Shown here piece by piece: positions 5,435-6,009 of a stretch of DNA of 6,009 nt. The position numbers were made by a program, and so were the translations under genes. The stretch comes from Lentimicrobium sp. (GTDB taxonomy: Bacteria > Bacteroidota > Bacteroidia > Bacteroidales > Lentimicrobiaceae), in assembly GCA_013336205.1 (NCBI GenBank), contig JAAXUD010000198.1, positions 1 to 6,009 of the forward strand, given 5' to 3'. Position 1 is the stretch's first letter. Each line of letters opens with the position of its first letter. The notes below the pieces were generated by a model, which was given only the letters and a program-made list of their open reading frames with translations, was not told the origin of the DNA and made no database searches.

Positions 5435-6009
5435 TTACTTGCGACCCACCTCATCAGCCCAGTTGCCCCTGAAAATTATTTCCTGGTCGTGGATGCGGAA
5501 GACAAACTTCCCATATTGGACCGAAATCCCTGCCGATGCATTTACAATCCAGCAATTATCAGGTATGGTGAAGAAATTTTCGGAGGTAATCATTTTTTTA
5601 TCCGACTGGTCTTTGATTGAAACGGATGCCTGTGGCCCGACTTCCCATCCAAGATGCGTATTATAGCTTATCTTAAGGTCTCCCAGTAATTTGAAATTTT
5701 CATTGGTTTCAATTTTAGTTTTTACACTGGCGATTTTACCTTCATTCAGATCTTTTCCCGGAGTAACCTCAATGGTAAGTTTGGGCAATTCGAATGCTGT
5801 TTTTGAAGCCAGTATCTGAATGGATTCGTTTTTAATGATCTTATTGTCTTTATTGTAAAATTCAAAAGCAAGCTCCATATCTTCTATGCCAGCCGGATCA
5901 ATCATGATTTGATCGGCAAAATAACCTTCATCGCTTATGTTCTTCGAATAGATGACTTTATCAAGATATTTTACCGTCACTTTTTTTATATCCTTGTCAT
6001 TGTATAGTT
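5435..6009 (-). CDS. Hypothetical beta-rich protein, C-terminal part (5' end beyond the window)
   Basis: I do not recognise this protein. The frame is open from the right edge to the TAA at 5437-5435, 190 codons plus stop. There is a GTG at 5980, but the codons before it (LYNDKDIKK) read on smoothly with no stop or ATG, so the gene most likely starts outside the window. The sequence alternates short hydrophobic and polar stretches, e.g. KVTVKYLDKVIYSKNI, MELAFEFYNKDNKI and FELPKLTIEVTP, as in immunoglobulin-like or other beta-sandwich modules, perhaps two in tandem. No transmembrane segment, catalytic motif or secretion-sorting tail is visible; the end is GNWADEVGRK. An exported or surface-associated accessory protein would fit this style but is only a guess. 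A non-coding stretch of 253 bases separates it from the regulator gene, so there is no evidence for co-transcription. Confidence 0.7.
   Translation of the reverse strand, partial: LYNDKDIKKVTVKYLDKVIYSKNISDEGYFADQIMIDPAGIEDMELAFEFYNKDNKIIKNESIQILASKTAFELPKLTIEVTPGKDLNEGKIASVKTKIETNENFKLLGDLKISYNTHLGWEVGPQASVSIKDQSDKKMITSENFFTIPDNCWIVNASAGISVQYGKFVFRIHDQEIIFRGNWADEVGRK

Noticed and set aside
5222..5620. Plus-strand 132-codon frame across the intergenic block and the end of the hypothetical gene
   Set aside because: It begins with GTG, overlaps the coding strand of the beta-rich protein for more than 180 bases, and shows no domain or ribosome site. It is kept only as a hint that the block may recur elsewhere.
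1..6009. tRNA, rRNA, CRISPR array or intact insertion sequence
   Set aside because: No cloverleaf-like segment, no regularly spaced direct repeats and no transposase motifs were seen on either strand.

Overview
The window looks like a chromosomal stretch from a Bacteroidota bacterium, plausibly Bacteroidales-like. The signs are two copies of a TAnnTTTG-type -7 element placed just before genes, a signal peptide ending in the typical phylum pattern FSQ, a regulator of the 7-transmembrane/AraC type that is common in this phylum, and mostly weak Shine-Dalgarno sequences. All recognised genes lie on the minus strand, so transcription runs from high to low coordinates. The plus-strand open frames are shadows.

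Layout in the direction of transcription. (1) At 6009-5435 is the C-terminal part of an unrecognised, beta-strand-rich protein that enters from outside the window. (2) At 5434-5182 is a 253-base non-coding stretch of fairly high GC with several short palindromes; it may be a dispersed repeat. (3) At 5181-4003 is a membrane-embedded AraC-family regulator with seven predicted transmembrane helices, in a markedly AT-rich gene. (4) At about 4002-3865 is a regulatory gap with two inverted repeats and a good TAnnTTTG promoter. (5) At 3864-1009 is a compact four-gene operon: a classical short-chain dehydrogenase, an extended NAD-dependent epimerase/dehydratase-like protein (joined by an ATGA overlap), an exported START-domain lipid-binding protein (8-base gap) and a small DUF2062 membrane protein (11-base gap). 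(6) At 1008-742 is a gap holding a second TAnnTTTG promoter. (7) At 741-1 is the N-terminal part of a PagL-like lipid A 3-O-deacylase (acyloxyacyl hydrolase), running off the left edge.

Taken together, two NAD(P)-dependent oxidoreductases, a START-fold lipid carrier, a polytopic membrane protein and a neighbouring outer-membrane lipid A deacylase suggest envelope lipid or hydrophobic metabolite work. The upstream membrane regulator may control it. The substrate cannot be read from the sequence, and a sterol- or hydroxy-lipid-like substrate is only a hypothesis. The most notable open points are the N-terminus of the PagL-like gene (possible one-base homopolymer frameshift), an operator-like palindrome touching the operon promoter, and the nature of the 5182-5434 stretch.
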